Shown: positions 1 through 9,558, numbered from the stretch's first letter. The stretch: DNA of 64,000 nt from Zestomonas insulae (GCF_016901015.1 NZ_JAFEUP010000002.1:620001-684000), one strand, 5' to 3'. Numbers and translations are program-made. Notes: a model not told the origin generated them from the sequence alone.

Positions 1-1158
1 CTGGCTGACCATGGTGAGCCAGCCGCGCCGCGGGAGTCGTCGGCCGGCGACAGCCTGCTGCAACAGATCCTCGATGTGATGCCATTTCGCACCTACGTCT
101 GCGATCTGGACGGCAATGTGCTGTTCTGCAATCAGGCGTTCTGCGAGTTCACCGGGCTGAGTCTGGAAATGATGCGCGGTCGGCACATCGCCGATGTCGG
201 CATGATCAGTGAGGACCGCAAGTCGCTGAGCAAGGAGCGCTACCTGGAGGTTCTCCGCCGCGCGGAGCCCTACATGCTGGATTTACGCCTCGACGTGCGC
301 GGCGAGTCGCTCATGGCTCAGCACTGGGGCGTGCCCTACCGCGACGCCAATGGTCAGCTGCTGGGCATGATCTGCGGTGGCGTGGATGTCACCGAGCGCG
401 AAGTGCAATTGCGGGAACTCAGTGACGCGCGCCAGCAGGCCGAGGCGGGTAATCGGGCCAAGACCAATTTTCTCGAGCGGCTGGGTTCGATCCTCTACGT
501 GCCGCTGGGTGCGCTGGGCAACAACCTGCGCCAGCTGCATGGCGAGGCCTCGCTCAGCGAGCGCGGCCAGGCGTCGCTGGAGCGCGCGGAGGCGATTACC
601 CAGGGGCTGCTGCGGCTGAGCACCGACCTTGGCGATCTGGTCAGCCTCGAGCGCGGTCGCTTGAATCTCGAGCCGAAGGCTACCGACGTCGGCGCGTTGG
701 TCGGCGCGTGCGTGCAGGAGTTCGAAGCTGAAGCGCAGCGGCGCGGACTGGCCTTGCACTTCGATGCCGCGGCCGTGAAGATTGCCGGGGTGTGGCTGGA
801 CGCGCGACGTTTCACCCAGATTCTCCGCAAACTGCTCGGCAACGCGCTGAAGTACACGCCGCAGGGCCAGGTCAGCGTGGCGCTGCGCAGCGAGTCGCTG
901 GGCAAGGCGCAAGTCGAGCTGACCCTGGAAGTGATCGATAGTGGGGTGGGGATTGCTGCAGAGGACCAGTCGCTGCTGTTCGAACCCTTTAGCCTGATTC
1001 CCGATCAGGCCGGCATTGCGCGCGGCGATACCGGGCTGGGTCTGGCGCTCTGTCGCCGTCTGGCCGAGGCCATGGGGGGCAGCCTGGAGCTGCACAGCGA
1101 ACTGGGTGCCGGTACGCGGGCGGTGGTGCGGATCGTCGCCGCTGAAGCGACCCTGTGA
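1..1158 (+). CDS. PAS / histidine-kinase-like regulator, 5' end outside window
   Basis: The reading frame is open from base 1, so the N-terminus lies beyond the left edge. The visible 385 residues contain a PAS domain (YVCDLDGNVLFCNQAF), a dimerisation helix region and a HATPase_c domain with an N-box (LLGNALKYT), a G1 box (DSGVGI) and a G2 box (TGLGLAL). The H-box reads FLERLGSILYVPL, where kinases have a phospho-accepting His followed by Glu, so autophosphorylation at the usual site looks impossible. The protein is clearly paralogous to the complete regulator at 21931-23838, which has a receiver and LuxR-type HTH before the PAS. I infer, but cannot see, the same front half here. It is convergent with the first autotransporter and forms the left boundary of the adhesin island. 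Confidence 0.85.
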   Translation: MADHGEPAAPRESSAGDSLLQQILDVMPFRTYVCDLDGNVLFCNQAFCEFTGLSLEMMRGRHIADVGMISEDRKSLSKERYLEVLRRAEPYMLDLRLDVRGESLMAQHWGVPYRDANGQLLGMICGGVDVTEREVQLRELSDARQQAEAGNRAKTNFLERLGSILYVPLGALGNNLRQLHGEASLSERGQASLERAEAITQGLLRLSTDLGDLVSLERGRLNLEPKATDVGALVGACVQEFEAEAQRRGLALHFDAAAVKIAGVWLDARRFTQILRKLLGNALKYTPQGQVSVALRSESLGKAQVELTLEVIDSGVGIAAEDQSLLFEPFSLIPDQAGIARGDTGLGLALCRRLAEAMGGSLELHSELGAGTRAVVRIVAAEATL

Positions 1159-1167
1159 AATACGCCG

Positions 1168-1209
1168 ACGGCCGCAGCCCAACAAACCTTTGTTGAACGG
1201 CGGCCGCCT
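1168..1209. terminator. hairpin between convergent genes
   Basis: The 60-bp gap between two convergent stop codons holds an inverted repeat: GCGGCC-type arms at both ends and an inner CAACAAA/TTTGTTG pair. It has no T-run on either strand, so it is only a candidate bidirectional terminator. Confidence 0.35.
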
Positions 1210-1218
1210 GGCCCTGGC

Positions 1219-4200
1219 TCAGAATTTGATCTTGATGCCGAGCATTCCTTCGTAGCTGCGGCTGTCGCCATCGAAGGCCTTCTGGTAACCGACCGAGCCG
1301 GTAAACGTGGTGCGGGCGCTGTGCTCATAGTCGACGCCCAGGTTGATCTCGCCCCAGGTGCCGCTCATGTCCACGCCAAAGGGAATGTAACCATCGGCCG
1401 AGGAGAACTCGGTCTTCGGCTTGCCCTTGAACTCGTGCCACACGCTTGGGCGTACCCAGCCATTGGTGCGATGGATTGCGCCTTTGTCGTCGGTGCGGAA
1501 CCAGTCGCGGTCGATGCGTACGCCGAGGCGGCCGATCAGCGAGTCGACGTCGTCGAAGCGCACGTCGGCTGCGTCGTCATGGGTGTCCTGCAGCTTGATG
1601 CGGGTGAAGATCACCTGGGCCTGCGGCTCGATGTAGATCTCCTTCTCCTGGTTCAACACGAACGGCTTGCCGGCTTCCAGCGAGGCGGTCACGCCATTGC
1701 CGTGGGTTTTCACCTTGTTGACGCTGTCCGGGTTGGCGGTGGCGCTGAAGTGGTGGAACTGCAGCACGCCGTCCAGATACCAGCCGCTCGGGCCGAAGTG
1801 CGTCCAGTAACCGCCGAGGCTGTAGCCGCGCAGTGCGTCGTCGCCGGCGTAGGCGCCGTTGGTGTGCTTGATGGCGCCGTCGACCTTGCCCATGCCCAGC
1901 GACAGGCCGGCCTGGTTGGTGCTGCCGTCGGTGTCTTCGCTGCGGTACAGGTCGACCCCGACCTGGAAGGCACGCAGGTCGTAGTCATAGTCCGAGCTGC
2001 CACGGGAGTCCTTGCCGGTGCGGTAGATCAGCCGGCCCCAGCCCAGCGACGGACCGAATTCACTGTCGTCCTCGTCGAGCAACGGGTCGACCGTGGCGCG
2101 CCGACGCTCTTCGCCGACCCGTTCGTGCAGGGTGTCGACCATGGCGCGGCTGTAGAGCAGGGCCTGGGTCGGGATGCCGCTGTACAGCGAGGTTTCCGGG
2201 CGGTAGTTGGGTACTTGCGGAACCGGCTCGCTCGGCGATTTACGTTCGGCTGGATCAGTCGGATCGCTCGGATCAGTCGGGTCCACGGGCGTCGCATCCT
2301 GGGTCGAGCGCAGGTACCAGGCTTCGCCGTTGCTGTCGTCCAGGCTCGAGCGGTGCAGGGTGTACTCGTACGGGCCGGCAATCACGCGGTTGAGCAGGCG
2401 GAATGCGTTGCTCTCGGTGGTGCCGCCGTTCAGCGCATCGACCACCTTGATGCCGTTGCCGGTGGTCAGCGCACCGGCGCCGCCAGCGTTTTTGATCATC
2501 AGGTTGCTGCTGCCGGTGGCTTGGCCGCCGTCGATCACCAGCAGGTCCGAGGGCGAGGCGTCGTTGTACAGGTAGGTGTTCAGGGCGATGGTGCCGTTGG
2601 CGCCGTGGTAGTCGTTGACCGTCAGGTTCTTGAACTGGCCGGCCACTGGCGCACTGAAGTTGATCAGGCTGCTGTCGTTGCTCAAGCGGCTGAGGTTCGA
2701 ATTGCCGGTCAGCTGCCAGATGCTGGTGTCGTGCATGCGCACGTCCGAACTGCTGCCGGTGGCGGTGCGTGCCGAGCCGGTGACCAGCGAGTTGCCGAGA
2801 TCGATGCTGGCCTTGCCGTCACTGGCGAACGACTGACCGACGCCTTGCCACTGGCCGGTGCCCATGTCCGGAATGCTGGTGCCGCTGCTCGCCACCGCAC
2901 GGTCGACGTTCAGCCACTGGCCGCTGCCGCCGACGATGGTGTTGTTCAGGGCGATATCGGCGACGCCGGCGACGGCGATAGTGGCGCCGTCGCGGTTGTT
3001 GAGCACGCCGCGATCGAGATTCACCGTGCCTTTCAGCGCGTCGGTGCCTTGCGCATAGAGCGCAGCGGCCTGATCGCCGTTGGCGTGGACAACCACGTCG
3101 CCGCCGGTAACGCTGCCACCGTTCTTCGCCACCACGCCGTGGCCGGCGTCGCCGCTGGTGCTGATGCCGACGACGTCGAGATTCATGGTCGCCGTGTTGT
3201 TGGCCATGGCGCCCAGAGCGCCGAGGCCGGAAGTGCTCACCACGCTGTCCTTGGCGGTCAGCGCGGCGCCGGACTCCGACTGCAGACCATGCGATTGCAC
3301 GCCATGGGTGAGGATGCTCGAGTTGCGCAGGTCCAGCGTCGCCGTATCAGCCTTGTACTGGCGGCTGGTGAGCGCGCCGGCAGCGTAATCGCCGAGCGTT
3401 TCGACCGTCAGGTTGTCGCCGGTAAAGCTGACGCTGCCGGGTTTGGCCGAACCGATACCGGCGTACAGGCCACGTGAATACTGCCCTTCGGTTTTCACCG
3501 AGAGATTCTTGAGGATCATGCTGCCGCCATCGTCGACGGCCGCACCGTAGGCTTGCGAGCCCCTGGTCAGCAGACTGGTGCCGTCGGCGATCAGCAGTGC
3601 GCCCGGATTGCGCGAGGCCAGGGCATGCGGGAAGGTCAGGTTGCCCGGGGTCGGCGAGCCATTGCCGGTGGTAGTCACCGAACCGCCGTTAAGGATGATG
3701 ATCGCGTTGTCATTGGCCACTACGCCCATGGCGTTGTCGTTGCCATGGGTGGTGACGGTGACGTTGTTGGCGGTGACCGTCGCAGTACCGGCACTGATCC
3801 CCGCCGAATAGTTGCCGTCGGTGGTGATCGAGCCGTAGTTAATGGTCGCCACGGCGTCTTTAGTGGCTTGCAGACCGTGGCTGGAGCCCGGGGTTGTATG
3901 CACATCGCTGTCGTTCAACGCCACGTTGGAGCCGGCGCCCTCGACGAGCACGCCTGGGGCGAACGGGCCGACAGCGCCCGGAGCTGCGGTGACGCTGATG
4001 CTACTGCCGGAGACTTTGGCACTGGCTCCGCCGGTGACGTTCAACCCGATCGAGCGATTGCCGCCGACGCCGATCGTGGAGCGCTTAACGTCGGCATGCG
4101 AACCGGCGCCCTCCACCGAGATGCCGTGGCCGTACAGGCCTTCGTTGCTGAGCAGGCTGTTGTCGATCAGCAGGCTGGCGCCGGTCATGGCGCGTGCCGC

Positions 4201-5553
4201 GGCGGCGGGGTTGGCGACGCTGCCGCCACCGCGCACGGTTATGTTGCTGTCCTTCAACTGCACTTGGCTGCCTGCGTCCTCGGCGCGGGCGCCGCCGACG
4301 TTGGCGCCGCTGCTAGTCACGCTCAACCGAGTGCCATCGATGACCGCGCCGCTCTGGGCGTGCAGGGCCGCGGTGGTGGCGGTGGAGCTGGCGCCGGCAG
4401 TGACTGCTACGGAGCTGTCGCTCAGGTTGATCCGCGCGCCATCTTCGGCGCGCGCCGCGCTGGCGCTGGCGGCGCCGATCTGCAGATCGACGTGGTCGGC
4501 ATTGATGGTGCTGCCCGCGCCGCCGGCCAGCAGGCCATGACTGAGGCTCAGTGTCTTTTCCCCATCGACCGGTGAGGCTGTGGAGATCCCGGCACCGCTG
4601 GTGCTTACCGCGGTGTCACTCAGGTTGATGGTAGCGCCGTTGCGTGCCCAGGCACCGACCGAGCCTTTGCCGGTGGTGGTGAGTGAGCCGCCTTTCAGGT
4701 CGACTTGGCTGGCTGTGCCATCGGCCATTACCGCATGGCCGTTACCGCCGGCAGTGGAGACATTGGCGTCGGTCAGCTCGACCGCGGCGCCGGCGTCGAC
4801 CCGCACGCCATAGGCCGAAGCGCCGCTGGTGGTGACCGAGATCGTGTTGCCGCTGAGCTGGCTGCCGACGCCGCTCACCACCACGCCATGGCTGCCGGCG
4901 GTGGTGGCGCTGCGCGCACCGCTGGTGGTGATGCTGGTTCCCTCGCTGAGGGTGGCGGTAGCGCCGTTGTTGACTGTGACGGCAGGCGCGCCCCAGGACG
5001 AGGTGCTGACCGAGCCGCCGTGCATGTCCAGCTCGGAACCGGAGCCGGTAATCACCACGCCGCGGTTGTTGTTGCCCTTGGCAAGGCCGCCGATCACCAC
5101 ATCGGTGTCGCGTAGCTGCAGTTTGCCGCCGGATTCGACCAGTACGCCGGTCAGGTCGCTGGCTGTGCAGACCACACCGACCACCGTTTTCGGTTCGAGG
5201 ATCACCAGGCTGCCGATGGCGCCGAGTTGGCCGCCGTCGTGCACATGCAGGCCGATCTGGTCTTTGGCCTGGGCGGCATTGATGGCGCTGCTCTCGACGC
5301 GACCGGTGTCGAACTGGATGACTGTGCCGGCACCGGCGTCAATGCCGGTGGTGCGCGTGGCGGCTTGCTTGATGGTCTCGCCGCTGTGGCTGCCGGAGGT
5401 GCTGATGCCGGCGTCGCCGGCGGTGGTCACGGTGGTGTCGGCGAGGACACCACCGCTGAGCATGCCAGCCAGGACCAGGCTGATGGCCTGGGCGAGGTGG
5501 TTGCGGTGCATCTGCTGGAGCAAGGTCAACTGAAGCGAGGCGGTCTTTTTCAT
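1219..5553 (-). CDS. Type Va autotransporter, pertactin-like passenger (AT1)
   Basis: About 1444 residues. The open frame extends 77 codons further upstream, but I start at the ATG at 5553 because GGAG precedes it and a signal peptide begins there (MKKTASLQ, then LAQAISLVLAGMLSGGVLA). Residues ~40-1080 are a long Gly/Ser/Thr/Asn-rich repetitive passenger with recurring 'GAGS-V-L-DS-V' turns, as expected for a parallel beta-helix. A proline-rich linker (VDPTDPSDPTDPAE, ~1090) precedes a C-terminal beta-barrel (~1155-1444) ending in aromatic GIKIKF, typical for BAM-dependent insertion. Likely role: surface-exposed adhesin or structural passenger; ligand unknown. It has its own tandem-operator promoter at 5584-5649. 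The N-terminal motif RNxLAQA is shared with the two other autotransporters in this island. Confidence 0.9.
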   Translation of the reverse strand: MKKTASLQLTLLQQMHRNHLAQAISLVLAGMLSGGVLADTTVTTAGDAGISTSGSHSGETIKQAATRTTGIDAGAGTVIQFDTGRVESSAINAAQAKDQIGLHVHDGGQLGAIGSLVILEPKTVVGVVCTASDLTGVLVESGGKLQLRDTDVVIGGLAKGNNNRGVVITGSGSELDMHGGSVSTSSWGAPAVTVNNGATATLSEGTSITTSGARSATTAGSHGVVVSGVGSQLSGNTISVTTSGASAYGVRVDAGAAVELTDANVSTAGGNGHAVMADGTASQVDLKGGSLTTTGKGSVGAWARNGATINLSDTAVSTSGAGISTASPVDGEKTLSLSHGLLAGGAGSTINADHVDLQIGAASASAARAEDGARINLSDSSVAVTAGASSTATTAALHAQSGAVIDGTRLSVTSSGANVGGARAEDAGSQVQLKDSNITVRGGGSVANPAAAARAMTGASLLIDNSLLSNEGLYGHGISVEGAGSHADVKRSTIGVGGNRSIGLNVTGGASAKVSGSSISVTAAPGAVGPFAPGVLVEGAGSNVALNDSDVHTTPGSSHGLQATKDAVATINYGSITTDGNYSAGISAGTATVTANNVTVTTHGNDNAMGVVANDNAIIILNGGSVTTTGNGSPTPGNLTFPHALASRNPGALLIADGTSLLTRGSQAYGAAVDDGGSMILKNLSVKTEGQYSRGLYAGIGSAKPGSVSFTGDNLTVETLGDYAAGALTSRQYKADTATLDLRNSSILTHGVQSHGLQSESGAALTAKDSVVSTSGLGALGAMANNTATMNLDVVGISTSGDAGHGVVAKNGGSVTGGDVVVHANGDQAAALYAQGTDALKGTVNLDRGVLNNRDGATIAVAGVADIALNNTIVGGSGQWLNVDRAVASSGTSIPDMGTGQWQGVGQSFASDGKASIDLGNSLVTGSARTATGSSSDVRMHDTSIWQLTGNSNLSRLSNDSSLINFSAPVAGQFKNLTVNDYHGANGTIALNTYLYNDASPSDLLVIDGGQATGSSNLMIKNAGGAGALTTGNGIKVVDALNGGTTESNAFRLLNRVIAGPYEYTLHRSSLDDSNGEAWYLRSTQDATPVDPTDPSDPTDPAERKSPSEPVPQVPNYRPETSLYSGIPTQALLYSRAMVDTLHERVGEERRRATVDPLLDEDDSEFGPSLGWGRLIYRTGKDSRGSSDYDYDLRAFQVGVDLYRSEDTDGSTNQAGLSLGMGKVDGAIKHTNGAYAGDDALRGYSLGGYWTHFGPSGWYLDGVLQFHHFSATANPDSVNKVKTHGNGVTASLEAGKPFVLNQEKEIYIEPQAQVIFTRIKLQDTHDDAADVRFDDVDSLIGRLGVRIDRDWFRTDDKGAIHRTNGWVRPSVWHEFKGKPKTEFSSADGYIPFGVDMSGTWGEINLGVDYEHSARTTFTGSVGYQKAFDGDSRSYEGMLGIKIKF

Positions 5554-5583
5554 GACGGCTCTCCGTTTAAGGGGGTTGCCATC

Positions 5584-5649
5584 AGTCTCAAGAGTTGCCG
5601 GGGGCGATTCTGTAGGACTACTCCGGGCTGTATGTAGGAGTTGTCCGAA
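5584..5649 (-). promoter_or_regulatory. Tandem operator A and -10-like box of AT1
   Basis: Two 17-bp copies on the + strand, TGTAGGACTACTCCGGG (5611-5627) and TGTAGGAGTTGTCCGAA (5633-5649), have a 22-bp period. Read toward the gene, 21 bp separates the proximal copy from GAGACT (5589 to 5584), which fits a -10 hexamer at positions 2, 4 and 6. The proximal copy would then be centred near -41, a class II activator position. The same layout occurs at five other places in the window. Confidence 0.7.
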
Positions 5650-5888
5650 AGCGGGGGTGGGGGGAGGGATGTTCAGGCACGCGCCGGCCGCCAGCGAAGC
5701 CGCTAAGGCGCGTGCCGGATCGTGATGCAGGAGCGAGGGAATGCCAGGCGACGCTGCGAGGCGTCGCTGGGCGGAGTGTTTCAACGCAGATCGGGACGCC
5801 CCCCATGGCCGCTTGGACTGCGGCCTGAGGTGGCCTTGCAGAGGTTCAGCAGTCGCTTGACGGCTACTGGCTGGATGTCGCGCGGGTG
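5650..5888. other. intergenic stretch, nothing coding seen
   Basis: Between operator A and the receiver-like gene. A GC-rich inverted repeat at about 5742-5768 (CCAGGCGACGC / GCGTCGCTGG) could be a transcript end for the leftward gene at 5889, but no T-run follows. Nothing else is recognisable. Confidence 0.4.
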
Positions 5889-6293
5889 CTACCAGTCTTG
5901 CGCGGCGAAGCGGGCGATGCCGGGAATTCGTTGCAGGGTGTCGAATAGATCATCCTGGCTCAGCGGCAGGGGGATGATCGCCAGCAGCGGCAGCTTGCGC
6001 GCCAGCGCGGCACGCATCAGCGCCTTGCGTTGGTGGGCGCTGTAGTTGCCCATCAAGGCCACATGGTCGGCCCGCCCCTTGTGATAGAGCGCCTCGAGGT
6101 TGAGCAGGTCGCTGAACGGGTCTTCATCCTGACGCACCAGCGCCAGGTCGTAGCCCAGGCTGCTGTGGGCCGCATGATGCTGCGCGTCCTCGACCGAGTC
6201 GCAGATTTGCAGGGAATAGACCCCCAGTTCATTGGCCTTGACCTGGGCGTCATGGCTGATGAACGGGTTGTTCTCGATGATCAGAAGTCTCAT
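5889..6293 (-). CDS. Degenerate receiver-like protein, 134 aa
   Basis: The start ATG at 6293 is preceded by GGAGG; the frame upstream of it crosses the promoter and is not coding. The fold pattern looks like a CheY receiver (MRLLIIENNPF as first strand, YDLALVRQDED as third, LPLLAIIP as fifth). However, the phospho-acceptor Asp is Arg54, the fifth-strand Lys is replaced by Ile (~107), and the acidic pair is Glu7-Asn8. It is therefore probably a phosphorylation-independent pseudo-receiver. It has no output domain. A paralogue at 21293-21694 and a decayed one at 14230-14493 share the ending QRIPG or the upstream region. It sits alone between two autotransporters under operator B. Likely a protein-interaction or regulatory component for the island's kinase-like regulators; this is inference. 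Confidence 0.75.
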   Translation of the reverse strand: MRLLIIENNPFISHDAQVKANELGVYSLQICDSVEDAQHHAAHSSLGYDLALVRQDEDPFSDLLNLEALYHKGRADHVALMGNYSAHQRKALMRAALARKLPLLAIIPLPLSQDDLFDTLQRIPGIARFAAQDW

Positions 6294-6332
6294 GGCAGTG
6301 CCTCCAGGGCGTGCACGCAAATTGCTGGAGGT

Positions 6333-6399
6333 ACTGTGGCGCAGATGGGGCCGGCGTCTCTGTAGGATTAATCCGAGTCGCTTGTAGGAATCTTCTGAG
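6333..6399 (-). promoter_or_regulatory. Tandem operator B of the receiver-like gene
   Basis: Copies TGTAGGATTAATCCGAG (6361-6377) and TGTAGGAATCTTCTGAG (6383-6399) have a 22-bp period. Toward the gene, a -10-like CACAGT lies after 22 bp (6338 to 6333), one base further than in the other five sites. Confidence 0.65.
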
Positions 6400-6456
6400 T
6401 TTGCCTCAGCGGAGACGCCAATCCGGTTGAACTCCGGGCCCGTAATGGCGGCCATA

Positions 6457-6486
6457 AAAAAGCCCCGACGGTTGGCCGGGGCTTTT
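6457..6486 (-). terminator. Rho-independent terminator of AT2
   Basis: On the minus strand, AAAAGCCCCG, an 8-9 nt loop and CGGGGC are followed by TTTTTT, 15 bp past the stop codon of the autotransporter. Confidence 0.85.
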
Positions 6487-6500
6487 CGTGCTGCGCTCAA

Positions 6501-9344
6501 CTACCAGAGGTAGCGCACGCCGAGGTTGACTGCCCAGGGCTCCTCGACCTGGCCGCCCTTGGCATGTTCCAGATCCAGCGAGACCTTGGTCTTCTCGCTG
6601 ACTTGCAAGATGCCGCCGATCCCGACTTCAGTACGCGAGCCGGCGACTCGGTTGTCCAGCTCGTAGCCGTTGACCTTGACCGTGCTGTCGCCCTTGAACT
6701 CATGCACGTAGGACGCCTTGACGTAGGGTTGCGCTGCCATGCCGCTATCGAGCTTGAGGGTTTTGCCGAACAGCGCGCCGACCCGGCCTTGCAGCGAGTC
6801 TGCATCGCTGGCATCGACCTCCAGGCCGTTGCTGGCGGTGTAGTTGGCGCCGTCGGTGTGGGTGTAGGTCAGTTCGGCTTGCGGCTCGACGAACCAGCCA
6901 TCCTTCAGCTTGATGTGTTTGCCGGCTTCGACGTCGACGCCGTAGCCGTCGGTGTCATACGAGCCTTTGACCTGTTCGCCGGTGTTGGCCAGGGTCTTCA
7001 CCTGGTTGTTCATGCGGTTGTACTTGGCCACGCTGTCGAGGTAGTAACCGTCGTCATCCAGCCAGGTGGCGTAGGCGCCGATCAGTTTGCTGTCGATTTC
7101 GCCGCGGCTGCCGTCGCCGTAGTCCTGCGTGGACTTGGCCGCGCCGACCATGCCGCCGACATAGAGCTTGCCGTTGTCCAGCGGGATGGCGGTGTCGGCA
7201 CCGATTTCCATGCCGTGCACGTCCTGGTCGAAACCGCGGCTGCTGCCGTTGTCGACCACGAAGGTCTTGCCGATGCCGCGTGCCCACACGCCGCCGTTGT
7301 CCTCACCCAGGCGCAGTTCGCCGAGGCGTTTGACCAGGGCGTTCATCTCGGCATTCCACAGGGTAGCGGTGGCCGACTGGTTGCCGAGGGCGGCGTTGGC
7401 GCCGTCGGAGAGGGTTTCCGGGCGGGGGTCGATATGTGGCGGCTGGATCGGATCGACGGGGTTCACTGGGTTCACCGGGTCGACAGGATTCACCGGATCA
7501 ACCGGCACCAGCGCGGTATTGCGCAGGAACCAATCGTCGCCCTGCTGCTCCAGGCTGTAGCGGAACGCGCCGGCGTCCACGTAAGGGCGGCCGGCGAGGG
7601 CGAAACTGCCGTCACCGCCGTTGGCGTCGACGAGCATGAGCTGACCATTGGCGGCACCCGGCTCGCGTCCGGAGTCGGCGACGAACAGGCTGTGGTCGCC
7701 ACTGGTATTGCCGAGGACTTTCAGCAGGTCGCCCTGTTCGCTGGCCAGGTCGGTATTCATGGCGAACGTGCCGCTGCCGCTCAGGTCGCCCTCGACGGTG
7801 AGGGTCTTGAACGCAGCGCCGGGCTGGAAGGCCACAGTGCCTTGGGTGGCCAGGTTGGCGACGTTGGAGTCGCCGGTCATGTTCCAGCGGCTGCTGGCGT
7901 CGATGGCCATGGCGTCGATGTTGGTGCCCTGACCGGTCCACTGGGCGACGTTTTGCAGGGTGACGTTGGCGGTGGAGGTGAACGAGCGGTAAATCGGCTC
8001 CCCGTTAGAGTCCCAGCCAACGTACTGATCGGCTTGTATACGGTCGCTGACGATATTGCCCTGCAAGTCGCTGGCATCGACGGTCAGATTGACCTCGGAC
8101 TGCTCTTCCACTTCCAGGAGGTTGCCGTTGCCGCCGCTTAGCGTCGAGCCGTTGGCGACCAGCACATCGGCCTTGGCGAATTGCGTGGCGAGCAGCGCGG
8201 CACCGGTTTCGCCGGTGACGCTGCTGGCGTCCAGGCTGACGCGCAAGCTGTCATCGACTGCCTGGTTGCGGAAACGCATCTGAATCCCGGCGTTCTGACC
8301 GACGATGCTGCTGCCATTGAGGGCTTCTAGTTGCGTGTCCTCTATCAGAACAGCGCCTATCGCTTGGTCGGCATTGGCGGTGGCGTGCGCTTCGACGCGG
8401 CTGTTATCCAGGGTCAGAAGCGAATTGCCGCTTGCATGGATCCCCCAGCTCTCGCTGCCTTCGCTGTGATTGAGGGTGTGGATCTCGCTGTCCTTGACGG
8501 TGGTGACCAGGTTTGGCGTTTCGGCCGGCAGCGCGGTGTTGTGCGTTACGCCCTGCAGGAGGAGGCCGACCACGCCGCGGCTGTTGGGCTGGTTTTCGAC
8601 ATCGATCTGGACATTCTCGACGTTCAGGCGGGTCTGTTGACTGTCGCTAGGGCCGGCAAGGGTAAGGATGCCGCGGAGGCTGGCGTCGATTTGGCCGCCC
8701 TGCATGTCAAAGTTTGCGCCGTAGAGTACGGTCGCGCCCTGCGCACCTTGCAGATGCGTATCGGTTAAGACTGCGCTGGCGTTACTGCCCTCCAGATTCA
8801 CGGTGCTTGCGACGGTTGAGTCGCTGACCTGCAGATGCCCGTCTTGGGTCACGTTGATAGGCGAGTAGGCGTCGATGTGGCTGTTGGACAGCATGACCAT
8901 GGCATGGTCGCCAACCGTGATTGATTTGTTGCCGTAAAGATTGGCTGTACCGGTGATGGTGATGTTGTCAGCAGTCACCTGCGTGCCCATGCCGCTGGCG
9001 TTGATCGCTTTGCCGTTGGCGCCGGAGAAGATGAAGCTGGTGTCGGAGATCGACCGCTGCGCTCCGCTCGTGGCACTGATGCCGGTGCCACCACCGCTGA
9101 CGTAGATCGGCGGATTGGCGCCGAGCCGACCCCGCATCAGCGGCGCTGCCGCCTGCGGGCCGAGATCCAGGCTGGCCTGTGACGGCAGGTTCTGCTCGTC
9201 GGGATCGGCGCTGACCACCGCCTCGTCGGCTTCCGCCTCGGCGACACGCAGGGTGACCAGACTGGCCAGCAGCAGGCTGGTGGCCTGGGCCAGTTGGTTG
9301 CTACGGAATCTTTCCAACAGGGTAGTGGGAGCTTTGTTTTTCAT
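6501..9344 (-). CDS. Type Va autotransporter (AT2)
   Basis: 947 residues. The N-terminus MKNKAPTTLLERFRSNQLAQ shares the R-x-N-x-LAQA signature with AT1 and AT3 and continues into a hydrophobic signal segment (TSLLLASLVTL). Residues ~60-610 form a Gly/Ser/Asn/Thr-rich passenger consistent with a beta-helix. A striking linker of VDP/VNP repeats (VDPVNPVDPVNPVNPVDP, ~610-630) precedes a beta-barrel (~683-947) that begins VWARGIGK and ends GVRYLW, the usual aromatic C-terminus. It is smaller than its neighbours. Transcription is expected from tandem operator C, and a terminator follows the stop. Role: outer-membrane-anchored surface protein; ligand not predictable. Confidence 0.9.
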   Translation of the reverse strand: MKNKAPTTLLERFRSNQLAQATSLLLASLVTLRVAEAEADEAVVSADPDEQNLPSQASLDLGPQAAAPLMRGRLGANPPIYVSGGGTGISATSGAQRSISDTSFIFSGANGKAINASGMGTQVTADNITITGTANLYGNKSITVGDHAMVMLSNSHIDAYSPINVTQDGHLQVSDSTVASTVNLEGSNASAVLTDTHLQGAQGATVLYGANFDMQGGQIDASLRGILTLAGPSDSQQTRLNVENVQIDVENQPNSRGVVGLLLQGVTHNTALPAETPNLVTTVKDSEIHTLNHSEGSESWGIHASGNSLLTLDNSRVEAHATANADQAIGAVLIEDTQLEALNGSSIVGQNAGIQMRFRNQAVDDSLRVSLDASSVTGETGAALLATQFAKADVLVANGSTLSGGNGNLLEVEEQSEVNLTVDASDLQGNIVSDRIQADQYVGWDSNGEPIYRSFTSTANVTLQNVAQWTGQGTNIDAMAIDASSRWNMTGDSNVANLATQGTVAFQPGAAFKTLTVEGDLSGSGTFAMNTDLASEQGDLLKVLGNTSGDHSLFVADSGREPGAANGQLMLVDANGGDGSFALAGRPYVDAGAFRYSLEQQGDDWFLRNTALVPVDPVNPVDPVNPVNPVDPIQPPHIDPRPETLSDGANAALGNQSATATLWNAEMNALVKRLGELRLGEDNGGVWARGIGKTFVVDNGSSRGFDQDVHGMEIGADTAIPLDNGKLYVGGMVGAAKSTQDYGDGSRGEIDSKLIGAYATWLDDDGYYLDSVAKYNRMNNQVKTLANTGEQVKGSYDTDGYGVDVEAGKHIKLKDGWFVEPQAELTYTHTDGANYTASNGLEVDASDADSLQGRVGALFGKTLKLDSGMAAQPYVKASYVHEFKGDSTVKVNGYELDNRVAGSRTEVGIGGILQVSEKTKVSLDLEHAKGGQVEEPWAVNLGVRYLW

Positions 9345-9376
9345 GATCGAGACACCAGTAAGGTTTCGTTGCTGTC

Positions 9377-9442
9377 AGTCTCGGCATTTGGGCCTGGCGG
9401 TTCTGTCAGATCACTCCGGAACGGTTGTAGGAGTACTCCGAA
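9377..9442 (-). promoter_or_regulatory. Tandem operator C and -10-like box of AT2
   Basis: Copies TGTCAGATCACTCCGGA (9404-9420, the most diverged) and TGTAGGAGTACTCCGAA (9426-9442) have a 22-bp period. GAGACT (9382 to 9377) lies exactly 21 bp from the proximal copy. The leader from here to the start codon is nearly identical to that of AT3 (14113-14171). Confidence 0.7.
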
Positions 9443-9501
9443 GTGCCAGGCAGGCGTCGGTATCTCTGCCGCGGTGTATGTGCTGCGGGGAGAGCTGCGA
9501 C

Positions 9502-9533
9502 AAAAAAAAGGCCCCGGGGATCAGCCGGGGCTT
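9502..9533 (-). terminator. Rho-independent terminator of AT3
   Basis: On the minus strand, AAGCCCCGG-ctgatc-CCGGGGCC is followed by eight T residues, about 25 bp past the AT3 stop codon. Confidence 0.85.
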
Positions 9534-9558
9534 GTTCACCACCACGCTAAGACGAGCG

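Noticed and set aside
1321-3477. 718-codon open frame antisense to AT1
   Set aside because: Composition artefact of a GC-rich, repetitive passenger gene; low-complexity Ala/Val/Gly product without domain or ribosome site.
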